A stretch of DNA of 64,000 bases from Candidatus Zixiibacteriota bacterium (GTDB lineage Bacteria > Zixibacteria > MSB-5A5 > GN15 > FEB-12), in assembly GCA_024280215.1 (NCBI GenBank), contig JAJRQO010000036.1, positions 1 to 64,000 of the forward strand, in the 5' to 3' direction. Below, one piece after another: positions 18,031 through 26,849 of the stretch. The notes under the pieces are model-generated. The model searched no databases and had not been told where the DNA came from. It saw only the letters and a program-made list of their open reading frames with translations. A program made the translations under genes and the position numbers. Within the stretch, counting starts at the first letter, position 1, and every line of letters starts with the position of its first letter.

Positions 18031-19512
18031 TTAACGTTTATTTAATTTCTGTCGAAGTTTTTGAATCATATTTTTCATCTCAATTTTTTCTTCATCATAG
18101 AAAAACCCAAACAGATACAATACCATAGGAAATGTTAAGGCAAGCGAACCTTTTGTAATAGCTGATAAAAAGATATTAGAAATTTCGACTATTTCAATAA
18201 GATAAAAATAGCCAATTCCACCACCAATCAACACAAAGACTCTTCCCCATTCAACCCGAATCTTATGCAGTTTATTTGAAAAATAATAACAGAGTGATGT
18301 TCGGAGTAGATAACTAATTAGCGTAGAAAATCCAGCACCCCAAATTCCATATTTTTGAATCAAAATAAAGTTCAAAGCCAAATTTACAATAGCATTCACG
18401 ACATTGATGTAAGCAAAATACTTTGTCTTTTTCTCAACCATAATCCCAATATTAAAATGGTAGAAAAAGCTAAAGATAATATGAGCAAGAGTGATAAGTG
18501 GAATAATTTTATATGAATCCCAAAAAGATTCATGTGCCATAATGTGTACTATATCTCGTGAAAGAACTGAAATAACCAAACCACCAAGAATCAAGACAAA
18601 GGTATAATAGGTAAATATACGGCAAAATATTTCCTCAGAGTTTCCTTTTTTAAACATTTCAAGACGGCGAGGTCCCCATATCTGGTTAAATGGAGTCGTA
18701 ACAAAATTATTTACAAGCGTACCAAATTTATACCCTAATGAATATAAACCTGTTTCGGCAGTTGAGACATAATGTTTTATAAATAGTCTGTCTGATGCAA
18801 CCACCAAATATGATGCCAAGTTTGAAGGGATGAGTGGTAGCCCAAATTTAATAAGTTTTTTCATGATATCATAAGAAATATTAAACCCGATTTTTGTAAA
18901 AATATATGGTGTAACGATAAGAAGATTTGCACTTGCAACGATTAGTGTCGATAAAAATATTCCCCATACACCCATCTCTAAATAAACTAAGAAAAATATA
19001 TTCAGACTAACATTTACTATAAGAGTAGAGAGCGAAATTATCACGACTGTTTTAGATTTTTTATTTATACGAAAATAATTAGTATTGATATCGTTTAAAA
19101 CACCAAAACCCATTGCCGCAAATGAGACATAAAAATATTTTGCATATTCAGCAGAATCCAAAGCAAGCTCGGCAAGCATTGATGAAAAGAACATCAACAC
19201 TGCAATAGTTGCAATTGCCAGTCCGCCCAACCCTAAGAATGCTGTACTGACAACTTTGTTTTTATCCACTTGAGTTTTAGCTTCAAAATAGAAAACAGCA
19301 ACCCCAGAAACGACACCCATACCAATCACTGTTTGGAGTAGTGAAACTACAACATGGACAATTTCCATAATCCCGTATTCGGATGGTGTAATAAATGATG
19401 TGTAGAGCGGAATCATGAAGAAACTGACGACACGACCAATTATTGGAGCCATGCCGTAAATTGATGCGTGCTTGAGAAGCAGGCCTGTTTCTTTTTTTAT
19501 TGATTCAGTCAT
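18031..19512 (-). CDS. Wzx-like polysaccharide flippase (MATE/MOP superfamily)
   Basis: The 493-residue integral membrane protein has about 12-14 hydrophobic helices and the polysaccharide-biosynthesis N-terminal pattern (Y-G-M-A-P-I-I-G-R-V-V-S-F-F-M-I-P-L-Y then S-E-Y-G-I-M-E). Members of this family flip lipid-linked oligosaccharide units across the inner membrane. It is the last gene of a minus-strand operon with a GT4 glycosyltransferase 7 bp upstream. It presumably exports the repeat unit assembled by the surrounding glycosyltransferases for the O-antigen ligase/polymerase at 28294. Confidence 0.9.
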   Translation of the reverse strand: MTESIKKETGLLLKHASIYGMAPIIGRVVSFFMIPLYTSFITPSEYGIMEIVHVVVSLLQTVIGMGVVSGVAVFYFEAKTQVDKNKVVSTAFLGLGGLAIATIAVLMFFSSMLAELALDSAEYAKYFYVSFAAMGFGVLNDINTNYFRINKKSKTVVIISLSTLIVNVSLNIFFLVYLEMGVWGIFLSTLIVASANLLIVTPYIFTKIGFNISYDIMKKLIKFGLPLIPSNLASYLVVASDRLFIKHYVSTAETGLYSLGYKFGTLVNNFVTTPFNQIWGPRRLEMFKKGNSEEIFCRIFTYYTFVLILGGLVISVLSRDIVHIMAHESFWDSYKIIPLITLAHIIFSFFYHFNIGIMVEKKTKYFAYINVVNAIVNLALNFILIQKYGIWGAGFSTLISYLLRTSLCYYFSNKLHKIRVEWGRVFVLIGGGIGYFYLIEIVEISNIFLSAITKGSLALTFPMVLYLFGFFYDEEKIEMKNMIQKLRQKLNKR

Positions 19513-19519
19513 AAGTATG

Positions 19520-20857
19520 TTACTTTTTTATCACCTGATTTAAAATAGTTGCTAAAATTTTATTTTGTTCTTTTCTATCATATTCAGCAGGCAAGTCGAA
19601 TTCTGACATACGTTCATCAGATTGCTTTTTCCAAAGTTGATACTGTTGATTTAAAAATGCGATTGCTTTTTCTTTATCTTCGGATGTGACGGCAAGTCCA
19701 CGGTTATATTTTTCAATAGCATCAGCTGCCATCCCATCGGGGAGAAAGCCTAAAATTGGTCGTTTGGTGATAACATACTCATACAGTTTTGCAGGCATTA
19801 CATTTTTGCCACCTTTGTCAAACCCTAAAATAAGCAAAAGCAGGTCAGATTCCCACAACTTTGGCAAAATTTGTTTTTGAGGTATATGTTTTTCAAATTG
19901 TACTACAGATTCAATAGCAGTTTCACGTAATGATTTTTCAAATCCAGGAGTATTACCAATAAAGAGCACTTTACAGTTTTCTTTGACTTCTTGATTTTGA
20001 GCAACCCATTCTTTCATAACTTCAAAAAAGAAATTTGGATTTCTATTCCCATAGAGCGAACCAAGATGTAAAACTGTAAACTTTTTATTTTTAGATTTTG
20101 GAAATTGAATATTTTTAAAATCATCAGCATCAACGCCATTGGTTACCGCCTGAAATTGAGATTGATTTTTATATTTATTATTTTCGTACAAGGCATCAGA
20201 AAAACCAGTTGTGGCACTTACAATTGTTGTTGCTCTCTTGATAGCTCTTTTTTCATAGAACCTATCAATCTTTTTATATAGCCATGGAAGTTTTCTATTT
20301 TGATATGATTCATTTTGTGTCCACAAATCACGGTAATCAATGACGAATGGCTTCCCTGTAATGTATGAAAGAATCATCCCAATAATATGCACTGTTGCTG
20401 GTGGTGATGTTGACAGAATTATATCTACGTCTTCTTTTTTAATCGCTCGTAACCCCTCAGCCACTGCAAATGGAATCCAAAAATTATGTATATCAGGAAT
20501 TGAAATCATCGTCTTGATTAGTTTTTTAATTTTTGAAGAAAAAGATTCCTCTCCATGAGCTTCTGGAGAATTTTTATCTGATGTTGTCCTAACAGGTGCG
20601 GAATTTTCATCAGGTTGGGTTTGACTATCCCACCATTGAATAGGAGAAAAATATTTTGAACGATATATCGGAAGCGATGAATCAAGTTGTTTGAGACTCT
20701 CTTCATCGTAGGCATAGTTAAAACCATCCTTAACGGTCAGCACAACAGGTTGCCATCCAAACTGTGGAAGGAACTTGCATGCCTTTACAACTCGAAATCC
20801 ACCGACTGCTGCCATCGGTGGAAATACATATGAAATGATAAGAACTTTTTTCATCAA
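19520..20857 (-). CDS. GT4-type glycosyltransferase
   Basis: The 445-residue GT-B-fold glycosyltransferase has an N-terminal Rossmann domain opening L-I-I-S-Y-V-F-P-P-M with G-G-F-R-V-V-K. A middle L-H-L-G-S-L-Y-G-N-R motif begins the nucleotide-sugar-binding half. The C-terminal half has P-A-K-L-Y-E-Y near residue 375 in place of the usual E-x7-E centre. It probably transfers a sugar to the lipid-linked repeat unit on the cytoplasmic face. The sugar cannot be predicted from sequence. Confidence 0.85.
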   Translation of the reverse strand: MMKKVLIISYVFPPMAAVGGFRVVKACKFLPQFGWQPVVLTVKDGFNYAYDEESLKQLDSSLPIYRSKYFSPIQWWDSQTQPDENSAPVRTTSDKNSPEAHGEESFSSKIKKLIKTMISIPDIHNFWIPFAVAEGLRAIKKEDVDIILSTSPPATVHIIGMILSYITGKPFVIDYRDLWTQNESYQNRKLPWLYKKIDRFYEKRAIKRATTIVSATTGFSDALYENNKYKNQSQFQAVTNGVDADDFKNIQFPKSKNKKFTVLHLGSLYGNRNPNFFFEVMKEWVAQNQEVKENCKVLFIGNTPGFEKSLRETAIESVVQFEKHIPQKQILPKLWESDLLLLILGFDKGGKNVMPAKLYEYVITKRPILGFLPDGMAADAIEKYNRGLAVTSEDKEKAIAFLNQQYQLWKKQSDERMSEFDLPAEYDRKEQNKILATILNQVIKK

Positions 20858-20918
20858 TCAGTTTTCATAAAAAACCTATCTGTCAAAAACAGGTTAGTAT
20901 CTTTTCTATTATTCTCTC

Positions 20919-23033
20919 TTAAAACTTATCGGATAATTTTTCAAGGACTTCATGAAACAATGGTACTAATCTCTGTTTTGAATGTCGCCCAGATTCAAAT
21001 TGTGTCATGTAGAATACATGGTTGAGCCAGGATAATTGCATCGAAACTCCTAATTCATCTAAATCTGTATCCAAAAGTTCAAGAGTCTTCTCAATATTTA
21101 ACTTTGATGAAAAATTGTCTAACTTTTTGTCAAGAATCGCAATAATAGCATCAGACCAAAAGATGTTGTTTCTATATCTGCTATAAGATAATAAAAATTC
21201 TGAAAAGTTTTTGGATTTACATGGAGATAAACTGGTTTCATCAAAATCTATAATCCCACTTACCCGTAATCCATCGACTAAAATATTACTCATCGAAAAA
21301 TCAGATTTTCTCAGATACAACTGCTTATCAACTTTACTTAATGAGTGCAAGATATTACTGGTGATTTTTTCATAGACATTTTTTTGCAAGTCTGTTTGTA
21401 AAAATAATTTAAGATAGTTAAATTTATCTTTGTATTCATTTAGTAAAATAGAATTTTTAGTCTGTTCAAAATGTATTTGATTAAACTCTTTGAAAATCAA
21501 AGGAAGTTCTTTGAGTGCATCAGAATCTATGGAATGATTTCCTTTGAGAGTTACCCCTACGCAACCAGTTTCAACAAAATATTTTTGTCCGTTGTATTCA
21601 CTTGCTAATATTGGTTTAGGTAATATTTTTGAGAGATATACAAATGTTTTTCTGTCTTTTATTTTATCTTGAAGCATTTGTAAATATTTAAAATTATTTA
21701 TAAGTGGTTCTTCTACTTTTTTTGTAATAGGGACTTTGATAACATAAAAAATTTCTTTCTTTTTGATTTCTTCAACAAAAATTGTAAGCTTCTCTTTTTG
21801 ATTTGACTTAATTGTTTTAATCTGAAACTCATTTGCGTGAAGATTTTTCTTATGTAAAAAGTCATCAACAACAGCTTCTACCCAAGGTTTGGATGAGTTA
21901 GAACCTGAACCGATATAGCCATACGATGCTATAGTTTTTTTGTATAACCAATTAGGTAAATATTGTGCGAATAAGTCATTTGACAATCTTTGTACTTCAA
22001 TTTCATCTTTTTTATCTAAATTGAAAATATTATTAGGTGTGCGATACATCGGTTCTAAGCCATAACATTTTTTATGTTTAAAACCAACCTCTCGAACAAG
22101 CTTTGCCATCCTTTTTTCACTATAAGTAAAAGTCAGATATGGATGATGAGATTTTAAAATTGAAACTACATGAGCCACCAAGCGAGGGTAGAGCGAGCCA
22201 AACCAGATAAATGAATGATGGTCTGGTCGTTGGCCAAAGTACAAACGTGAATATCTGTTTTCAATTCCAATATACATTTCACCGTCATCTTTTAAGACAC
22301 GACGCATCTCTTTCAAAAACCGTTTTTGAATCTCACGGGGGTCATGAGAACCGTATACTTCTGACAGAAAAGAGAAAAACTTTAATAGTTTATTTTGATG
22401 TTGATATTTTTTTTCAATCTGTGACCAGTCAGATGCCACCCATTCTAATACCCCATTGATATAAATAGTATCAAAGGTATTATCTTTAAACGGAAGGTAG
22501 GGTCTGTCTCCACCACAAAAGAGATCAATATTTTCAATCCCGTAATATTTTTTCTTTAAAGCCAAAATTTGTATTCGTTCTTTTGTCAGGTCAATAGCAG
22601 TAACTTTTTTAGCTGTTCGTGCTAAATTGATAGTTGTATTATCCCATCCTGAACCAAAATTGAGTACATGGGCATCAGGGTTTAAGCTGGTGAGATATTT
22701 GTAGACAGCTCGACTCTCATCAACAAGGTTGTCGATCCATTCTCTTTTTTGATTATTATTTGGAATTTTTTCAAGAATTTCTATTAGTAAAGATTCCCAT
22801 TCTGACGGATCCGAATTTACTTTCTGATAATATTCATCTAATTTTTGAGAGAGCCATTCTTTTTTAGTAGGGCAATAATAGAAATTTTTATTTTTTAAAA
22901 AGATCGGTATACCGTAACTTGTTTCATATTCTACAGAACATTTTTGGCAAGTTAAAGATGTGTCGCTAGCCTGTAACTCTCCTTTACATTCAGGACAAAT
23001 AATATAGGTGGATAACATAGCTGTCTTTTTCAT
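20919..23033 (-). CDS. Zinc-ribbon SAM methyltransferase fused to an APH-like kinase domain
   Basis: This is a large three-part protein. An N-terminal Trm112-like zinc ribbon (C-P-E-C and C-Q-K-C) is followed by a class I methyltransferase domain (about residues 120-300) with motif I L-N-F-G-S-G-W and acidic D-L-T. A phosphotransferase domain of aminoglycoside-kinase type fills about 400-690. In its catalytic loop K-S-D-F-S-M-S-N the Asp and Asn are kept but the usual H-G before the Asp is replaced; I-D-F-D-E supplies the metal-binding Asp. An upstream in-frame TTG at 23054 is less likely than the ATG at 23033, because it would leave only about a dozen bases after the promoter. It probably modifies a sugar in the glycan locus by methylation and phosphorylation. 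Confidence 0.75.
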   Translation of the reverse strand: MKKTAMLSTYIICPECKGELQASDTSLTCQKCSVEYETSYGIPIFLKNKNFYYCPTKKEWLSQKLDEYYQKVNSDPSEWESLLIEILEKIPNNNQKREWIDNLVDESRAVYKYLTSLNPDAHVLNFGSGWDNTTINLARTAKKVTAIDLTKERIQILALKKKYYGIENIDLFCGGDRPYLPFKDNTFDTIYINGVLEWVASDWSQIEKKYQHQNKLLKFFSFLSEVYGSHDPREIQKRFLKEMRRVLKDDGEMYIGIENRYSRLYFGQRPDHHSFIWFGSLYPRLVAHVVSILKSHHPYLTFTYSEKRMAKLVREVGFKHKKCYGLEPMYRTPNNIFNLDKKDEIEVQRLSNDLFAQYLPNWLYKKTIASYGYIGSGSNSSKPWVEAVVDDFLHKKNLHANEFQIKTIKSNQKEKLTIFVEEIKKKEIFYVIKVPITKKVEEPLINNFKYLQMLQDKIKDRKTFVYLSKILPKPILASEYNGQKYFVETGCVGVTLKGNHSIDSDALKELPLIFKEFNQIHFEQTKNSILLNEYKDKFNYLKLFLQTDLQKNVYEKITSNILHSLSKVDKQLYLRKSDFSMSNILVDGLRVSGIIDFDETSLSPCKSKNFSEFLLSYSRYRNNIFWSDAIIAILDKKLDNFSSKLNIEKTLELLDTDLDELGVSMQLSWLNHVFYMTQFESGRHSKQRLVPLFHEVLEKLSDKF

Positions 23034-23071
23034 TTTACCATTTATGGAAAGCAATTTTGAGTTTAAAATAT

Positions 23072-23100
23072 ATTATATTCGTTATTCAATATATCGACAA
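23072..23100 (-). promoter_or_regulatory. Promoter of the methyltransferase-GT4-flippase operon
   Basis: On the minus strand TTGTCG (23100-23095), a 17-base spacer and a perfect TATAAT (23077-23072) lie about 40 bases before the ATG at 23033. Confidence 0.5.
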
Positions 23101-23310
23101 AAAAATAACACTATACACTATTACACTTCATAAAGTAAAGTAACTGTATTGTGTTCAAAAGGCAAGATTCTTATATGGTGCATTCATCAAATTTCACTAT
23201 ATTTATAATATTCTAATTTTCTTCACGTAAAAACAATATAAAATTAGTTGAAGGGTCTTAAAAAATGTATCATAATACATTACAAATCAATATTGAAACT
23301 GGAGATATAC

Positions 23311-23724
23311 ATGATAATTGACCATATTGGCATAGTAGTAAAAAATATTGAAAAAGGGATTGAGCATTGGAAATCTGTTTTTGGTTATAGTCAGATGACC
23401 AAAATAGTTACAAATAGTCGACAAAAAGTCAAAGTTGTTTTTCTTTCAAAAGAGAACTCAACTCTAATTAAATTGATTGAACCATCTTCAGAAGATTCTA
23501 CAATTTTTATGTATGCGAGAAAAGGTGGCGGGTTGCATCATCTTTGTTTTAAGTGTGATAATATGCAGGAACAATTAGACCTTTTTGAATCTCAACGTAT
23601 TCGGATACTCTCTGAACCGCAACCTGGTGAAGCATTTGATAATGAAAATATTGCTTTTTTATACGCTAAACATGGTTTAAATATTGAATTAATAGATACT
23701 GACAGAAAAGCCAGTATGTTATAA
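23311..23724 (+). CDS. VOC-family (glyoxalase / methylmalonyl-CoA epimerase-like) protein
   Basis: The 137-residue protein has two beta-alpha-beta-beta-beta modules. It opens I-I-D-H-I-G-I-V-V (metal ligand H5) and has G-L-H-H-L-C-F near residue 72 and the C-terminal N-I-E-L-I, whose Glu is a likely ligand. The pattern is closest to methylmalonyl-CoA epimerases, but VOC proteins in surface-polysaccharide loci often have other substrates. The ATG at 23311 has GGAG at good spacing; an upstream TTG at 23248 has no ribosome site. It is a plus-strand gene convergent with, and only 3 bp from, the acyltransferase at 23728. Confidence 0.75.
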   Translation: MIIDHIGIVVKNIEKGIEHWKSVFGYSQMTKIVTNSRQKVKVVFLSKENSTLIKLIEPSSEDSTIFMYARKGGGLHHLCFKCDNMQEQLDLFESQRIRILSEPQPGEAFDNENIAFLYAKHGLNIELIDTDRKASML

Positions 23725-23727
23725 ACA

Positions 23728-24300
23728 TCAGCTTTCAGAGCTTTCTTCTGTTTCTTTTTTCTCTCTTTTACCAATAAAACGAGCAGGATTTCCAGCTAAA
23801 ATCGAGTAAGGAGGAAATTTTTTTGCTCCAACAACAGCACCAGCAGAGATAATACATCCATCACCAAGCTCTGCACCAGGCATAATAAAGACATTGGCAC
23901 CAACCCATACTCGTTTTCCAATAATAACTTTTTTAAAATCATATCCTTGTTTATAGACCGCAATTTCAGGGTCTTCAAACCGATGATTTTGGCTCCAAAC
24001 ACTTACGTTAGGTCCAAAACAGGTTTCATCGCCTATTTCGATACCTCCACCAGCTTGGTAAAAATTATCTACCCCCAATATGACTCCATCACCGATATCA
24101 AGGTTTTCGATATTATTGATTCTCAAACCAGTCCCTATAATAATATCTCTGCCAACTTTACCAAACCGTTTTGACAAAACAGATTTTCGGATTGCAAAAC
24201 CAGATTGACCGGGAAGATTTCGAATAAAGAAAAACCTCATCCGAAAACGACCTTCTTTAGTTAACATTTCGCGAAGTAATAATCTAAAATAACGATACAT
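23728..24300 (-). CDS. Hexapeptide-repeat O-acyltransferase (LbH fold)
   Basis: The 190-residue left-handed beta-helix acyltransferase has hexapeptide repeats from about residue 55 to 165 (I-G-T-G-L-R-I, I-G-D-G-V-I-L, I-G-D-E-T-C-F, I-G-K-R-V-W-V-G and G-A-V-V-G). W-S-Q-N-H-R-F carries the catalytic His, and P-Y-S-I-L-A-G-N-P-A-R ends the fold, as in maltose/galactoside and WbbJ-type acetyltransferases. It probably adds an acetyl group to a sugar of the glycan. The frame is open further upstream, but the ATG at 24300 with AAAGG before it fits the family start. Confidence 0.85.
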   Translation of the reverse strand: MYRYFRLLLREMLTKEGRFRMRFFFIRNLPGQSGFAIRKSVLSKRFGKVGRDIIIGTGLRINNIENLDIGDGVILGVDNFYQAGGGIEIGDETCFGPNVSVWSQNHRFEDPEIAVYKQGYDFKKVIIGKRVWVGANVFIMPGAELGDGCIISAGAVVGAKKFPPYSILAGNPARFIGKREKKETEESSES

Positions 24301-24505
24301 ACGATAACCTTTAAAATTTATTGTAATTTTAGTTCTTATTTCAATATATCGACAGAGGGTGTCAAAAATCAACATCAAAGTCACTACCAGCCTAACAAAA
24401 TTTAAAAACTTTCTTGTGATAAATGCGGAAATCTTTTCCCCTTAAAAGTTCACCAATTCACCCCATGATTTATATGCAGATTTCTCACCAATGAACCGAT
24501 AATAC

Positions 24506-24533
24506 TTGACATAGCCATAAGATAGGCTAAAAT
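24506..24533 (+). promoter_or_regulatory. Sigma70-type promoter of the main exopolysaccharide operon
   Basis: A perfect TTGACA (24506-24511), a 16-base spacer and TAAAAT (24528-24533, five of six matches) lie 33 bases upstream of the epimerase ATG. The ten following genes have gaps of at most 67 bases or overlap, so this promoter probably serves 24567-35867. Confidence 0.7.
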
Positions 24534-24566
24534 TAAGATAACTTCATACTTTGAAAAAATGGACAG

Positions 24567-25523
24567 ATGCCAAATTTTATATGCATAACAGGTGGGGCTG
24601 GTTTTATCGGTTCTCATGTCACAGAAAGACTTCTTGCCGAAGGTCACAAAATCACGGTCATTGATAATTTTAATGACTTTTATGACCCCGCAATCAAAAG
24701 AAAAAACATTGAGCCATTTCTTGCTCATGAAAATTTCAGACTCTTTGAGACTGATATCAGAAACAAAATTGAAATTGAAGCAATTTTTGCAAAGCAAAAA
24801 TTCGATGAACTGATACACCTTGCCGCCATGGCTGGTGTCCGACCATCTATTGAAGACCCTGTCTTGTACAATGACATCAATCTTATCGGTACTATGAATT
24901 TACTTGAAGCATGCCGTAAAAATGATATTAAAAAATTGATATTCGCATCATCGTCATCGGTCTACGGGAATAATAAAAAAGTTCCATTCTCAGAGTTAGA
25001 CCCTGTTGATAATCCGATTTCACCATATGCCTCAACAAAAAAATCTGGCGAACTTATGGTCTACACCTATCATCACTTGTATAATATCAAGTCAGCCTGT
25101 TTACGATTTTTTACTGTCTATGGTCCAAAACAACGCCCTGAAATGGCGATACATCTTTTTACCGATAAGATTTATAACGGTCAAGAGATTCAGATGTTTG
25201 GTGATGGTGCCTCTATGCGTGATTATACATTTGTGGAAGATATTGTTGACGGTATTTTAAGTTGTCGAACTGCTGAATATGGCTATGAAGTTTTTAATCT
25301 CGGACGTTCTGACACAATTAAACTTGCTGAATTAATCTCAAAGATTGAAACAAAATTAGGAAAAAAAGCAAATATAAAAAGATTAAAATTACAACCTGGT
25401 GATGTTGACAAAACATTTGCCGATATTTCTAAAGCAAAAAAGATTTTACAATATAACCCCAAAGTCTCTATAGATGAAGGGTTAGATACATTCATAGATT
25501 GGTATATTAAAAACAAAGGATAA
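24567..25523 (+). CDS. UDP-glucuronate 4-epimerase-like NAD-dependent epimerase
   Basis: The 318-residue extended short-chain dehydrogenase has the NAD-binding G-G-A-G-F-I-G-S-H at residues 9-17, S-S-S-S-V-Y-G around 131, and the catalytic Y154-x-x-x-K158. The stretch I-D-N-F-N-D-F-Y-D-P and K-R-K-N near residue 40 is typical of UDP-glucuronate 4-epimerases, which interconvert UDP-GlcA and UDP-GalA. The next gene, 3 bp downstream, makes UDP-glucuronate, which supports this substrate. First gene of the exopolysaccharide operon. Confidence 0.88.
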   Translation: MPNFICITGGAGFIGSHVTERLLAEGHKITVIDNFNDFYDPAIKRKNIEPFLAHENFRLFETDIRNKIEIEAIFAKQKFDELIHLAAMAGVRPSIEDPVLYNDINLIGTMNLLEACRKNDIKKLIFASSSSVYGNNKKVPFSELDPVDNPISPYASTKKSGELMVYTYHHLYNIKSACLRFFTVYGPKQRPEMAIHLFTDKIYNGQEIQMFGDGASMRDYTFVEDIVDGILSCRTAEYGYEVFNLGRSDTIKLAELISKIETKLGKKANIKRLKLQPGDVDKTFADISKAKKILQYNPKVSIDEGLDTFIDWYIKNKG

Positions 25524-25526
25524 GAA

Positions 25527-26834
25527 ATGAATATATGTGTTGTCGGAACTGGTTATGTAGGATTAGTAGCTGGAACCTGTCTCTCAGATTTTGGAATGCA
25601 CGTCATTTGTGTAGACAAAGATAAATCAAAAATCGATATGCTTAACAACGGCGAAGTTCCAATTTATGAAATCGGCTTAAAAGAACTAATCGAACGAAAT
25701 GTAAATCTTGAACGTCTGAGTTTTACAACTGACTTAAAAATGGCTATCGACCGTTCGCTTTGTATTTTCTTAGGCGTAGGTACTCCTGAGAATGAAGATG
25801 GTACAGCAAATCTACAATATATATTTGATGTTGCCGATGATATAGCAGATTCTATGAATGATTATAAAGTAATTGTCATCAAAAGCACTGTACCTGTTGG
25901 TACTGCTCAAAAATTACGAGAGCATATTAAAAAACGTCTCAAAAAAGATATTGATTTCGATATTGTCTCAAACCCAGAGTTCCTTCGAGAGGGTTCTGCT
26001 ATCAACGATTTTCTACGACCTGACCGTGTGGTTATAGGTTCCAACTCTGAAAAAGCATTAGCGATTGTTCGTGATGTCTACCGTCCTCTTTATCTACTTG
26101 AGACACCGATTGTCAGTACCTCAAATGAAACAGCCGAACTTATCAAGTATGCATCCAACACGATGCTTGCTCTTAAAATTTCATTCATAAATGAGATGGC
26201 AAACCTCTGCGATAAAGTTGGCGGTGATGTCTACCAAGTTGCAACTGCTATGGGTATGGACAAGCGTATCGGTTCAAAATTTTTGCACCCTGGACCTGGC
26301 TATGGCGGTTCCTGTTTCCCAAAAGATGTATCAGCACTCGCAAAAGTTGCCGAACAATACGACTATGATTTTAAAATTTCAAAAGCAATCATTGAAGTAA
26401 ATAAATTACAAAAAGAAAATGTTGTAAAAAAATCTGAGACATTGCTTGGAACGCTTAAAGACAAAAAGATTTGTTTGCTCGGTTTAGCGTTTAAACCAAA
26501 CACTGATGATGTCCGCGAAGCACCTGCTCTTTACGCAGCAAAACGGATGATGGAAGAAGGAGCGACAATCAACGCTTACGATCCTGTCGCTATGGAAGAA
26601 GCCAAAAAAGATATCGACGGTATCAACTATTTTAAAGATGCCTATTCTGCCTGTGAAGATGTCGATTTGGTCATTATCATGACTGAATGGAATGAATTTA
26701 GAGATTTACAGTTTGCTCGTATCAAAGATACGATGAAAGCACCAAATGTCTATGACACTCGCAATATTTATAATGCTAAGACTATTTCCGACCTTGGCTT
26801 TAACTATATCTGCACAGGCAGACCTGTAAAATAA
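25527..26834 (+). CDS. ugd: UDP-glucose 6-dehydrogenase
   Basis: The 435-residue enzyme oxidises UDP-glucose to UDP-glucuronate with two NAD. The N-terminal NAD site is V-V-G-T-G-Y-V-G-L-V-A-G (about residues 5-16). The catalytic C263 lies in G-Y-G-G-S-C-F-P-K-D, and L-G-L-A-F-K-P-N-T-D-D-V-R-E-A-P marks the UDP-binding domain near residue 322. Length and motifs are typical. A good ribosome site (AAGGA) precedes the ATG. With the upstream epimerase it supplies uronic acids, so the polymer is probably acidic. Confidence 0.95.
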   Translation: MNICVVGTGYVGLVAGTCLSDFGMHVICVDKDKSKIDMLNNGEVPIYEIGLKELIERNVNLERLSFTTDLKMAIDRSLCIFLGVGTPENEDGTANLQYIFDVADDIADSMNDYKVIVIKSTVPVGTAQKLREHIKKRLKKDIDFDIVSNPEFLREGSAINDFLRPDRVVIGSNSEKALAIVRDVYRPLYLLETPIVSTSNETAELIKYASNTMLALKISFINEMANLCDKVGGDVYQVATAMGMDKRIGSKFLHPGPGYGGSCFPKDVSALAKVAEQYDYDFKISKAIIEVNKLQKENVVKKSETLLGTLKDKKICLLGLAFKPNTDDVREAPALYAAKRMMEEGATINAYDPVAMEEAKKDIDGINYFKDAYSACEDVDLVIIMTEWNEFRDLQFARIKDTMKAPNVYDTRNIYNAKTISDLGFNYICTGRPVK

Positions 26835-26849
26835 GAAGTAACTAATGTT

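Noticed and set aside
23248-23310. TTG at 23248 as start of the VOC protein
   Set aside because: The first 21 codons lack family similarity and a ribosome site. ATG 23311 has GGAG and starts at the conserved I-I-D-H.
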